From: a virus
Virus record (IMG/VR): IMGVR_UViG_3300025892_000051
Span: 1 to 37,896 of that record
Direction: 5' to 3' (one strand)
Length of the DNA stretch: 37,896 bases
Below are positions 8,666-16,665 of the stretch, one piece after another (the first letter of the stretch is position 1; every line of letters begins with the position of its first letter). Below the pieces are notes generated by a model that saw only the letters and a list, made by a program, of their open reading frames with translations, made no database searches and was not told the DNA's origin. The translations under genes were made by a program, and so were the position numbers.

Positions 8666-11447
8666 TCTCAATTTTAATACCCATGTTAGCATTAAAAGGG
8701 TTGCTCATTGAGCCTTTCTGTTCAAATGCAAACTTTGCAGATGAAAATGGAACAGTTTTAAATTGGAATAAACCTTTTTTAACTAATACATCTAAATACA
8801 GCTGCTTAACATCGGTTACTATTTGTGAGTACTGTGTTAATTGTGAAGTATATTTTTTATTAAGTATTTTTGTAGCCTCAACCATTAATGGATAAAATAC
8901 TATCCCAACTCTATTTTTACCTAGTGCTGTATATCCATCGTAAGCGGCGTTTAATTTTTTGTCATTCCAAGCCATTCCTGCTTTTGTCCATAAATTATTT
9001 AAAAACTCTTTAAATTTATTTTCGTCTAAATGTAATTCATCTAAAAAAGATACTACCGAGTCTTGTGTTAATAAATCAGGTTGAAGATTAGATTGTTTTG
9101 TTAAATACCAATAACCTGAGTTATTATCATCAGGAATGTTTACATTACATAAATTCATAACAGTATTGTAAATACTACTTCTTGCTAATTTACGAGGATT
9201 TGTCCATACCTTTATTACATTGTTATAAAAATCTTTTTCTTGTATAGTGTCAAAATCTAACTTATCATCTAAATACATTGATGATATTCTTTGAATAATA
9301 GTATCACCACTAGGAGTACCGCCTTTGCCTGCCTTTGATGATATACTATAATTATCAAAGTAAAAATCAACTAACTTTTCATTAGAATTTTTTGGATATC
9401 TTATACCTGCACCAGAATCTTTTAATAAATTAAATAACATAAACCCACCTAACACTTCACCATAATCATTTTGAAAGTTTTTAATTGAGATTGCATCTAT
9501 CCCTTCAAATAAAGATTCAGTAATTAAATAGCTTAAACTTTGAGTAGGTGCGTTTGCATATTTTTTAAAATCGGTAAATTTATCAAGGTTACTTCCGTTT
9601 TCTATAACCTCACGAGTAGATGCCAAGATAAAGTTTTTATAATTATCTGGTAATTTACTAGAGTTTATGTATCGTTCTACTTTTGAATATAATGCAGTAC
9701 TATTCTGGTATTCATGTTTAGGTAAACCCATCCTATCTGGTGTTAAATCTTTTTTACCTATAATAGCGGCTTCTCCTGTTTTCTTAGAAATTTTATATCT
9801 ATTAGTTATTATAAAAAACTCGCTAGGGGAATATTCTTGCCCTAATTTATTAGATGTAGGTTTTTTAATGTTAATTTTATATGCATTGTAATCAGAAGAT
9901 ATTACACCAATAGGTAACATTTCTATTTCATACGTACCTTTCTTTAGTCCTGATTTTAATAAAAATTTGTCTATACTTAATTCTGCTGCCCCGTCATTAG
10001 CACCAAAGTTTGCACGAAGAACTTCTCCAGTATCACCCTTTCTACTTGACACACCTGCAGTATCAGTAGACTTCATAATAGATTTAAATTGCTTTTTCCA
10101 AAATTCCTCTACTGATTTTTTTGTAATCTTTCTTGCTTCTATTATTACATCAACCTTTCCTATATTAATAAAATTGTTATAGTCTAATACTTTATCTTCA
10201 ATTAATAATTCTTCAGCATTAGGTAAAAGAGATTCATTGGTAGATTTAATTTTTAAGTAATCATCAAAAGTTTTAAACTTGCTATCTTCTTTTGCTTGGA
10301 TTACATTATTTACTTTATCTACCATTTTATTAAAATCTTCAATAACCGATGGTGTCATGATATTACCGGTGTTCTTTCTTTTCTTTTTTAAAGAGCCTAG
10401 CATTATTTTAAAAAGATCTTTTAATTTAGGGTTGCTATTTAATATATCCTTGGTTCTTTGGCTTGGTATTAATTCTGTATTTAAACTAAACTCTTCTCCC
10501 TTTGCAAAATCTGCCTTTTCAATATCAACTTTTGTAATATCCTTTCCTCTTTTGGTTACATAGTCATTGAATATATTTGAGACTAATTCAATATATCTGT
10601 TATCCTCAGTGTCACCTAATATTTCATGCTTCTTAATACCTCTTTCTTCTATAAATGCCAAAAGATCTAATAAAATTATTTCATTAATATCAGCAGGAGC
10701 CTTTCTCATGTCAATAGGTTCCTTTTCTTTCATTAAGTTAATCGTATAAGGATCTATTAATTTAGCAGCAATGACTTGCTTTGTGCCTGATTTGTAAAAT
10801 TTAAATATTATAGATTCAATAGGTTTTTTAAGATCATTTTGTAGTGTTGTGGATTGAATACTAGGGTTTAATATTCTAAGTAAATATTCAGCAAACGAAT
10901 TGGTACTAAAAATTTCAGACTGATCTTCTTTTGGTGTTTCTAAAAACTCCTTAATCTTTTTCTTTTGGTCTTCTGTTAAATAACCTTTAAATAATGGAAG
11001 TAGTGGAGTAACACCTAAAGCGTTTGCCCAATCCTTAATTACTCTAGGATCTTCTATAACCTTTGTAACTTTACCTGCCGATGACATAACCTTAATGTGA
11101 GTGAGTACTAAATTATTTTTAGGTAGCCTATCATAAGTAATAATACCAGGATTAGTATTTACAAAATATTGAAAACAGAACTTCCAATTCTCAGGAATAG
11201 AAGAAAGATTTTTATTAGCTATTGATTTTATATAACTAATAGGCTTCTCATAGTAAACCATTATGGTTCTATCAATTAGATTAATAGGTCTTTGATTTCC
11301 GCCTTTATAAAAGGTAATTCCTTCACCGTCTTTTTTAAATGAAAACGAAGAACCTGATAGTTTTTCTGAAACTACAAGATAATCCTTAAAAAGATCTTCT
11401 ATTAATTGTTGCCCTGCATCTTTATAAATCTGAGTTAACTCTTTCAT
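8661..11447 (-). CDS. Large protein with Rnl2-like ligase N-terminus and possible nuclease C-terminus (928 aa)
   Basis: Residues ~20-235 show the order of covalent nucleotidyltransferase motifs: motif I EKLSGSSFSF (Lys29), a motif III candidate around FCFQYF (90-95), YDRLP then LVLTHIKV (motif IIIa, 113-120), motif IV IESIIFKF (210-217) and motif V AAKL (227-230). The KxxG form of motif I resembles T4 RNA ligase 2 (EKIHG), but the motif III Glu appears to be Gln. The remaining ~690 residues match no family I can name. Within them Glu664, Asp694 and Ser703-x-Lys705 (ISSKAGKGG) fit a divergent PD-(D/E)xK nuclease core, a tentative reading. An RNA or DNA repair/processing role is inferred. The neighbours are two more nucleotidyltransferase-like genes. 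A TATAAATT octamer lies 19 bases before the start. Confidence 0.7.
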   Translation of the reverse strand: MKELTQIYKDAGQQLIEDLFKDYLVVSEKLSGSSFSFKKDGEGITFYKGGNQRPINLIDRTIMVYYEKPISYIKSIANKNLSSIPENWKFCFQYFVNTNPGIITYDRLPKNNLVLTHIKVMSSAGKVTKVIEDPRVIKDWANALGVTPLLPLFKGYLTEDQKKKIKEFLETPKEDQSEIFSTNSFAEYLLRILNPSIQSTTLQNDLKKPIESIIFKFYKSGTKQVIAAKLIDPYTINLMKEKEPIDMRKAPADINEIILLDLLAFIEERGIKKHEILGDTEDNRYIELVSNIFNDYVTKRGKDITKVDIEKADFAKGEEFSLNTELIPSQRTKDILNSNPKLKDLFKIMLGSLKKKRKNTGNIMTPSVIEDFNKMVDKVNNVIQAKEDSKFKTFDDYLKIKSTNESLLPNAEELLIEDKVLDYNNFINIGKVDVIIEARKITKKSVEEFWKKQFKSIMKSTDTAGVSSRKGDTGEVLRANFGANDGAAELSIDKFLLKSGLKKGTYEIEMLPIGVISSDYNAYKINIKKPTSNKLGQEYSPSEFFIITNRYKISKKTGEAAIIGKKDLTPDRMGLPKHEYQNSTALYSKVERYINSSKLPDNYKNFILASTREVIENGSNLDKFTDFKKYANAPTQSLSYLITESLFEGIDAISIKNFQNDYGEVLGGFMLFNLLKDSGAGIRYPKNSNEKLVDFYFDNYSISSKAGKGGTPSGDTIIQRISSMYLDDKLDFDTIQEKDFYNNVIKVWTNPRKLARSSIYNTVMNLCNVNIPDDNNSGYWYLTKQSNLQPDLLTQDSVVSFLDELHLDENKFKEFLNNLWTKAGMAWNDKKLNAAYDGYTALGKNRVGIVFYPLMVEATKILNKKYTSQLTQYSQIVTDVKQLYLDVLVKKGLFQFKTVPFSSAKFAFEQKGSMSNPFNANMGIKIEK

Positions 11448-11466
11448 TTGCTTATTTTATATTGTC

Positions 11467-11474
11467 AATTTATA
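11467..11474 (-). promoter_or_regulatory. Late-promoter-like octamer TATAAATT
   Basis: Seven of eight bases match the T4 late promoter TATAAATA. It lies 19 bases upstream of the 928-aa gene, in a 167-base gap with no supported gene. No strong terminator was seen in that gap. Confidence 0.45.
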
Positions 11475-11614
11475 TATTCTTTAGTTTAATAGCTATATAA
11501 AAAAAGGATAGCATAATACCTACCCCTTATCTTACTCTATTATCTTCAGAGTATATACAAATATCACAAACGTTAACTCTTAATACAGGTGATTAAAATA
11601 GGTGTAACTGTTGT

Positions 11615-12886
11615 TTATCTACCGTATTTAATTATACCTAAAAGTTGATTAAGTGGGGCAAAAGCACCAGTTAGTTTATAGAGCTTACCGTTATATCTGA
11701 ATACAATACCTTCACTTGGATAAATTGAATCTAAACCACCAATCCTATCTAATTTAGCAAGTAGGTCTTCAACTCTTTTAATTTGATCAACACCACCACC
11801 TTTTCTTATCTTAGTAGTTTCTTTATCTAAATATGCTCTTAGTCTTTGTGCTTCATCAGATGGGTTAGCTGCTACAAAATTATTTGCATTTTTAATTATA
11901 GTAGCACCAAGCTCTAGAAACAGATCTTCGAAAGGTTTAATGTTTTCTTTATACTTTTTCTTAACATCTTCTTTATCATACTTTTTAACTAAAGCAGCCT
12001 CATCTTTACCAATCTGCTTAGCAAGAGATCTCATATTTAAACTCTTTTTATCTCCGTATGCCCAACGCCTTAAAAGTCCTTCCTTTACATCCTGTGATAG
12101 GTTAGGAAAATCGGCATCTATCAATTCTCTCCACCACATTTCATGGTACCTTGATACCTCATCACTATCACCTAAGCCGTATCTTCTCTGTAGTGCAGTT
12201 ACCTTATTATCGAATTTTTTCTGATTTGTACTAAAATCAACATCTTTTTGTAATTGTAGAATTCTAGGTGGGATAATTCTAAAGGTCTTACCTATATTAG
12301 ATTTTACCTTTGATAAGATTTGCGGAATCTCCTTGGCAGGTCTACTATCAGTATCCAAAATATTTCCATCACCATCGGTTTTTGTAATATTATGAAATTG
12401 GATAACATCGGTATCATAATTAATTACATTAGGATTTTTTGAATAGATAAGCTCCATGTTCATAAAGTTCTTACCGTTATCAAATATTTCTTCCTGTTTA
12501 GCTTGAGGTAACTTAGATAAAAGATTGGCTAAATCCTTTGCAGCAAATACAAAAGTTTCACCAACAAGTGGAACTGAATGAGCCTCAAACTTAGAAACGA
12601 ATTGATCAAGGCTCATTGGGTTTTTAGTATCACCAGTATTTCTGGCAAACATAACCTTACCATCCTTCATAGTAACAAAAAGATTTTGGCCATCAGTTTT
12701 TTCAATCGGCTCTTCTTCAAAGTTTAATTCACCTCTAAGACCAGCGTCAATAATTTTTCTAAAATCACCAAAAGTTAAACCCTTATCGTCATAAGGATGG
12801 CTCATGTGACCAGCAGCACCACCTTCAAAAAGAAATGGCTGACTTTTGTCAGTCAGCCATTCTTCAAACAGTTTTATATGTTTCAT
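11615..12886 (-). CDS. ATP-grasp-unrelated ligase-superfamily nucleotidyltransferase (423 aa)
   Basis: The motifs of the DNA/RNA ligase and capping-enzyme superfamily appear in order: motif I EKTDGQN with Lys63 as the likely adenylated residue, RNTG at 82-85, motif III MELIY (144-148), IIIa VIQFHNI (161-167), motif IV SEGIVFR (391-397) and motif V YKLTG (403-407). The expected reaction is nucleotidyl transfer through a lysine-NMP intermediate; the acceptor is unknown. Odd features are ~225 largely helical, charged residues between IIIa and IV, far longer than usual, and the near-absence of sequence after motif V, so no OB-fold domain. The N terminus MKHIKLFEEWLTDKS resembles a T4 capsid-targeting sequence, followed by a GGAAGHMSHPYDD segment. 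It is flanked by the acidic core-like gene and the 928-aa gene. Confidence 0.75.
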   Translation of the reverse strand: MKHIKLFEEWLTDKSQPFLFEGGAAGHMSHPYDDKGLTFGDFRKIIDAGLRGELNFEEEPIEKTDGQNLFVTMKDGKVMFARNTGDTKNPMSLDQFVSKFEAHSVPLVGETFVFAAKDLANLLSKLPQAKQEEIFDNGKNFMNMELIYSKNPNVINYDTDVIQFHNITKTDGDGNILDTDSRPAKEIPQILSKVKSNIGKTFRIIPPRILQLQKDVDFSTNQKKFDNKVTALQRRYGLGDSDEVSRYHEMWWRELIDADFPNLSQDVKEGLLRRWAYGDKKSLNMRSLAKQIGKDEAALVKKYDKEDVKKKYKENIKPFEDLFLELGATIIKNANNFVAANPSDEAQRLRAYLDKETTKIRKGGGVDQIKRVEDLLAKLDRIGGLDSIYPSEGIVFRYNGKLYKLTGAFAPLNQLLGIIKYGR

Positions 12887-12902
12887 TAAATTTGTTTATT
12901 TG

Positions 12903-14435
12903 TTATGATCCCATTGTAGATTGTAAAGCTCCAACCATTGCTCCATAATCTTCACCATACTTCTTGAGTAATCCTTCAGCAGTTTCAGTTGCTTTAGTTT
13001 CATCAAAGTCATCTCCAAATGCATCTTTTAGAATTGCCATTGCATATTCTTTAAATTCATCAGCAGAGGTAATATCCTTTTCATTAATCTTAGCTTCACC
13101 AACTAATGCTTCACCTTTTGATTCAGGCTGTACTTTTACTTTACCCATATTCATTATGTCTCCAGCAATACCTGCGGCAGATTCAGAACCATCGCCCATT
13201 TCTGCAGGAACTTCAGTAGCATCATTAAGATCATCAGCTTCACCTTTTACTTCAGTTGTAATATTTTGATCTTTAGTAACTAATTCTTCGCCTTTTGATT
13301 CAGGTTGTACTTTTACTTTACCCATATCCATTATATCACCCGCGATACCAGCAGCAGTTTCAGAACCATCGCCTTTTTCTGCAGGAATAGCAAGACCATC
13401 ATCTCCAGCTTCTTCATCAGCAATTTCATCACCTTCTACTTTAGTAATTACTTCACCAACAGCTTCTTCAACAGCTTCTTCTTCCTCAGCTTCTATTTCT
13501 TCTTCTTCTACATCTTCATATGATTCTGTTACGAAATTTGAAAAAGACATAATTCTTGATTCATCTTTCTTTTCTTCTTCTTCATCGTATTCAACATCTT
13601 TCTTTAATGCATCAATTTCAGAGTCATCAGATTTAACAGCTCCTTTATAATGATCAGCTTTTTCTTTGTCATCCTCAGAATCAACTTTCTTATCACCTTT
13701 ATCTTCTAGCTCATCCCCTTCCTTTTCATCTTCCATTCCTTTATCCTCATCACCTTCAGACAGAGTATCGGCAGATGCAGAAACAACAGAATAATCTTCT
13801 GGTTCTTCAGCATCATCAGAATATTTGATATTCTTATTTACAGTAACTTCTTTTTCTTTAATAAAATCTTCAAAGGCCATAATTCTTCTAGTAGCAGCTG
13901 GTGTTTCTTCTTCCTCAGCAGCAACATCAACACCATCTTCATCTTCAACTTCATCAGCTTCAGCAGGAACCTCAGCAGTAATTTCAGGATCATCAGATAC
14001 CTTATCACCTGCTTTATCTTCTATATCTTTAGGTTCGCCTTTAGCTAATACTTCATCTTCGATATCTTTTGCAGCATCTTCTTCAACTTCATCAGTTTCA
14101 GCAACTTCACCAGATGCACCAGTTTCTTTATCTTCTTCCTTTTCGCCTTCTTCACCTTCTAATGATTTAGGCTCGCCTTTCTTTTTAACTTCATCAGCTA
14201 TATCTTCGGCTCTATCTTCTTCAAGCTCATCTTCAGAGATATCTTGTTTAGGAGTAAAATCCTTTAATAAACCTTCTAATTTAGTTAGAAGATTTTTTTC
14301 TTTCTTTAATTCGTCAACGCTTTCGTAACCGAGTTTTTTAACAAGATCCATTACTGCATCGTGATTAACATCTGCCGATTCATTAATTGAACCTTCGGCC
14401 TTTGTCATCATTGAAAACTTTTTGATTGGTTTCAT
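12903..14435 (-). CDS. Very acidic, repeat-containing protein, candidate prohead core/scaffold polyprotein (510 aa)
   Basis: Composition is dominated by Glu, Asp, Ala and Lys. Three capsid-targeting-like segments are seen: N-terminal MKPIKKFSMMTKAE, then RRIMAFEDFIKEK at 183-195 and SRIMSFSNFVTES at 293-305. The internal FIKEKEVTV matches FITEKRVTV at the start of the NMNAT-like protein. Two internal duplications occur: DI.DEV..KGEPK twice in the first 150 residues, and a 32-residue block (GDGSE.AAGIAGDIM.MGKVKV then QPESKGE) twice between ~410 and 480. The last ~60 residues look folded and helical. T4 prohead core proteins gp22 and gp67 are acidic and cut into peptides by gp21, so this may be an analogue. 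No sequence homology to them is claimed. A hairpin and a late-promoter-like octamer precede it. Confidence 0.8.
   Translation of the reverse strand: MKPIKKFSMMTKAEGSINESADVNHDAVMDLVKKLGYESVDELKKEKNLLTKLEGLLKDFTPKQDISEDELEEDRAEDIADEVKKKGEPKSLEGEEGEKEEDKETGASGEVAETDEVEEDAAKDIEDEVLAKGEPKDIEDKAGDKVSDDPEITAEVPAEADEVEDEDGVDVAAEEEETPAATRRIMAFEDFIKEKEVTVNKNIKYSDDAEEPEDYSVVSASADTLSEGDEDKGMEDEKEGDELEDKGDKKVDSEDDKEKADHYKGAVKSDDSEIDALKKDVEYDEEEEKKDESRIMSFSNFVTESYEDVEEEEIEAEEEEAVEEAVGEVITKVEGDEIADEEAGDDGLAIPAEKGDGSETAAGIAGDIMDMGKVKVQPESKGEELVTKDQNITTEVKGEADDLNDATEVPAEMGDGSESAAGIAGDIMNMGKVKVQPESKGEALVGEAKINEKDITSADEFKEYAMAILKDAFGDDFDETKATETAEGLLKKYGEDYGAMVGALQSTMGS
13114..13386 (-). repeat. 96-base in-frame direct repeat (two copies)
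   Basis: Copies lie at 13114-13209 and 13291-13386, equal in length and similar throughout, separated by 81 bases. They encode two versions of a 32-residue block that contains GIAGDIM and MGKVKVQPESKGE. Confidence 0.9.
13521..13559 (-). other. Internal capsid-targeting/cleavage-like segment 2 of acidic protein
   Basis: Encodes residues 293-305, SRIMSFSNFVTES. It shares RIM-x-F-x-x-F-(I/V)-x-E with the segment at residues 183-195. A cut after VTE would release the C-terminal ~206 residues. Confidence 0.4.
13851..13889 (-). other. Internal capsid-targeting/cleavage-like segment 1 of acidic protein
   Basis: Encodes residues 183-195, RRIMAFEDFIKEK, followed by VTV-type residues as in the NMNAT-like N terminus. 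I-K-E fits the T4 gp21 preference for (I/L)xE. Confidence 0.4.
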
Positions 14436-14459
14436 TATAATTATCTTTTTTTGATTCTT

Positions 14460-14467
14460 TTTTTATA
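14460..14467 (-). promoter_or_regulatory. Late-promoter-like octamer TATAAAAA
   Basis: Seven of eight match to TATAAATA, 24 bases upstream of the acidic protein and just downstream of a hairpin. It is a plausible start of late transcription after the recombination genes. Confidence 0.4.
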
Positions 14468-14472
14468 TATCC

Positions 14473-14490
14473 ATCTCTCATGAGAAAGAT
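14473..14490 (-). other. Hairpin between uvsW and the acidic protein gene
   Basis: On the transcribed strand ATCTTTC and GAGAGAT can pair (six Watson-Crick pairs plus one G-U) around a UCAU loop. It starts eight bases after the UvsW stop. An A-rich, not T-rich, stretch follows, so it is not a classical intrinsic terminator. It may be an RNA-processing or 3'-end stabilising element. Confidence 0.35.
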
Positions 14491-14498
14491 ATTCTATA

Positions 14499-16001
14499 TT
14501 AGTATCTAACATTCTGTACTTCGAATGGGAACTTTTCCTCTTTATAAATTTTTCTTCTTTCCATGCCATGCCTATATATGTAATTTACCCAGTCATGATC
14601 ATCTACTTTATATCTAAAATCATCAATAAAGTCATATATTTTTACTACGTCTTTAGATGAGTGCTTTCTTAATCCTCTACCGATTGATTGTCTAATGATC
14701 ACTTCTGATTTAAATGATTCAGTAAAAAATATGTTGTGGATATTTTTAATAGATATACCGGTTGAGAATGTACCATATGAAGCTACAATGATAACATCAT
14801 CATTTTTTTCCATTCTTTTTTTAAACTCTTCCCTAAAATCAGACTTAACAGAACCGTCTACATAATAAACCTTCTTATCCGTTATTGCTCTAAGTTTTTG
14901 ATATATCTTTTCGCCGTATGCTATTTTATGAAATAATACTAGTGAATTGGATGTAGACTTTTTAATTACTTGACAAACAAAATCTAGTCTCTTTTCACTT
15001 TCATTAATAAAATTCTGTTCTAAACTAAATAGCTTCTGTCTATCATACGGATTTTTAGATAGAGATGAGAATGCTTCTTTTTGTGCATCGGTTGCATATT
15101 CCATGTGGATTTGTAATACTTTACATTTTGCAATATGACCTTCTTCTTGTAAGTGAGCAGCCTTTACTTGAGTTACTAATGGTCCCATTGCCGACATTAA
15201 ACTTAGTCTATTTACGGTTCCTCTTTTAGGGATAGTACCACTTAAACCAAATCTATAATCACAATGCCAGCATTTATCCATTATCTTCTGAATTGAGTTT
15301 GCTTTTGCTTTATGAGTTTCATCTACAAAGACTGCATCAAATTGGCTAAAGTATTCCTCATCCTTTTTAGTTAATGATTGATAAGTACCTATAACCACAT
15401 TGGAACTCTTTCGTAATTTTACACCTGCATAAATTTGTTGAATCTTAATAGGTACTCTACCTTTATTATATTCTTCAAAGTCTCCGCTTGCTTGAACCAC
15501 TAAACTTACATTAGGTACTATCATTAAGATTTTCTTTTTACCTAATTGCTCCATCATATAAGCAACTACCATAAATGAAATTAAAGTTTTACCTGCAGAA
15601 GTTGCTAATTCAGCTAAACACCTTCTATACTTTAAGATCTTTATTGCTGCATCAATTTGATAATCTCTAGGCTTAATTTCAGATGTAGCAAAAAACTCAT
15701 CTACCCAAGATCTAAAGGTTTCTTCATCTATAGAAGTATCAAAAATATCGGTTATGCCGTTTAATGTAAATTGGTAATCGTATTCTTTACATATATCAAT
15801 TACTTCTTTCCATAGGCCTGCTGGAATTTTATTTCTTTTAATAAATGAAATATTGCCATCCCATACCTTTTTCTTTACTAGAGGGTGAAATCTCCAACCT
15901 TCTATTTTCTTAGTAAGACTAGATTTTAACTGTTCATACTCCAATTCGGTACATGAATCAATTACTAAAAACTTTTTATTTTCGGACAGAGATAGTTCCA
16001 T
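14499..16001 (-). CDS. uvsW: UvsW-like superfamily 2 helicase
   Basis: T4 UvsW unwinds and anneals branched DNA, drives branch migration and rescues forks during recombination-dependent replication. This 500-aa protein matches the T4 enzyme in length and has the SF2 motifs: RDYQ (112-115), Walker A ATSAGKT (133-139), motif II DETH (227-230), motif III SGT (254-256), and motif VI RQSIGRGLRKH near residue 440. The N-terminal ~100 residues, with a W-D-G element, fit the small substrate-binding domain of UvsW. The start codon overlaps the UvsY stop by one base (TAATG), so the two are probably translationally coupled, as expected for recombination partners. Confidence 0.95.
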   Translation of the reverse strand: MELSLSENKKFLVIDSCTELEYEQLKSSLTKKIEGWRFHPLVKKKVWDGNISFIKRNKIPAGLWKEVIDICKEYDYQFTLNGITDIFDTSIDEETFRSWVDEFFATSEIKPRDYQIDAAIKILKYRRCLAELATSAGKTLISFMVVAYMMEQLGKKKILMIVPNVSLVVQASGDFEEYNKGRVPIKIQQIYAGVKLRKSSNVVIGTYQSLTKKDEEYFSQFDAVFVDETHKAKANSIQKIMDKCWHCDYRFGLSGTIPKRGTVNRLSLMSAMGPLVTQVKAAHLQEEGHIAKCKVLQIHMEYATDAQKEAFSSLSKNPYDRQKLFSLEQNFINESEKRLDFVCQVIKKSTSNSLVLFHKIAYGEKIYQKLRAITDKKVYYVDGSVKSDFREEFKKRMEKNDDVIIVASYGTFSTGISIKNIHNIFFTESFKSEVIIRQSIGRGLRKHSSKDVVKIYDFIDDFRYKVDDHDWVNYIYRHGMERRKIYKEEKFPFEVQNVRY

Positions 16002-16450
16002 TAAAATTCCTTATCATCCAGATTAATTCTGTTTCTTATTGCAAATGCCATGTTATCTAATGTCTTAATACATTCATAATAATAATCTATATGAGATTGT
16101 AACATATCAATTTGTTGCCTAAGAGATGAAAGATCAGCTTTTATGAATTGGTTCTTTTCACCGTTAGTTAACTTAACATCATAGTTAATTGAATATTCTC
16201 GGTATTGCTGTTTGTAATACCTATCCCAGGTGGCGTTCCTTTTATATATGGTAGTTTTAAAATCAGTTACTTTATCTAATAAGATTTGTCTATATGATAA
16301 CATTCTTACTTGGCACTCGGCCAGCTCATTCATATTCTTCAGTTTAGAAACAAGATCTTTAATCTTTGACTTCCAATCGTTTCTATCTGAAGTTAATCTA
16401 CCTTCTAATTGCTCGTTAGCTTCCTTTATCTGTGTATCATCAAATGCCAT
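16001..16450 (-). CDS. uvsY: UvsY-like recombination mediator
   Basis: T4 UvsY loads the UvsX recombinase on gp32-coated ssDNA. This 149-aa helical protein is close to the T4 length of 137. Its C-terminal half aligns by eye: K..IKADLSSL near residue 105 against the T4 SADKDVL region, and a final MAFAIRNRI against the T4 GFAIKHI. A tyrosine- and lysine-rich segment in the middle (RYYKQQYREYS) could bind DNA. It lies immediately before uvsW with a one-base overlap and begins at the stop of the 71-aa gene. The context strongly supports the call, although UvsY family members diverge widely. No UvsX is in this window. Confidence 0.82.
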   Translation of the reverse strand: MAFDDTQIKEANEQLEGRLTSDRNDWKSKIKDLVSKLKNMNELAECQVRMLSYRQILLDKVTDFKTTIYKRNATWDRYYKQQYREYSINYDVKLTNGEKNQFIKADLSSLRQQIDMLQSHIDYYYECIKTLDNMAFAIRNRINLDDKEF

Positions 16451-16665
16451 TAAAATATTCCTTTATTATTATTAATCTTTTTGTAATTCTTAATCTTTGG
16501 CTGAAACTTCTTTTTAGGTTGAGGTAAAGAAAAGTTACTTTTTACTTCGTCAGTTTCAATCTTTTTAAACTTAGTAAATAATTTAAGCTTTTTCTTGGAA
16601 GTTTCTAAGTCATCGTAAAAATCATCAAATTGTTCAGTCACAAAATTATTATAATTTTTTATCAT
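16450..16665 (-). CDS. Small basic protein with capsid-targeting-like N-terminus (71 aa)
   Basis: The start overlaps the primase stop by four bases (ATGA), and the stop overlaps the UvsY start by one base, so it is a true member of the operon. The N terminus MIKNYNNFVTEQFDDF resembles the T4 capsid-targeting pattern (F-V-T-E), although the gene sits among replication genes. The rest is strongly basic (KKKLKLFTKFKK, KKKFQPKIKNYKK) and probably disordered, suggesting nucleic-acid contact. No family is recognised. If the motif works, a DNA-binding internal protein like T4 IPs is one possibility; a replication accessory factor is the other. Confidence 0.7.
   Translation of the reverse strand: MIKNYNNFVTEQFDDFYDDLETSKKKLKLFTKFKKIETDEVKSNFSLPQPKKKFQPKIKNYKKINNNKGIF

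Noticed and set aside
11448-11614. GCTAT...ATAGC hairpin with T-rich loop as a terminator
   Set aside because: Only five base pairs with an 11-base loop; too weak to support.
13825-14328. 167-aa plus-strand serine-rich frame
   Set aside because: It is antisense to the Glu/Asp-rich acidic protein; Ser-rich antisense frames arise from GAA/GAT-type codons.
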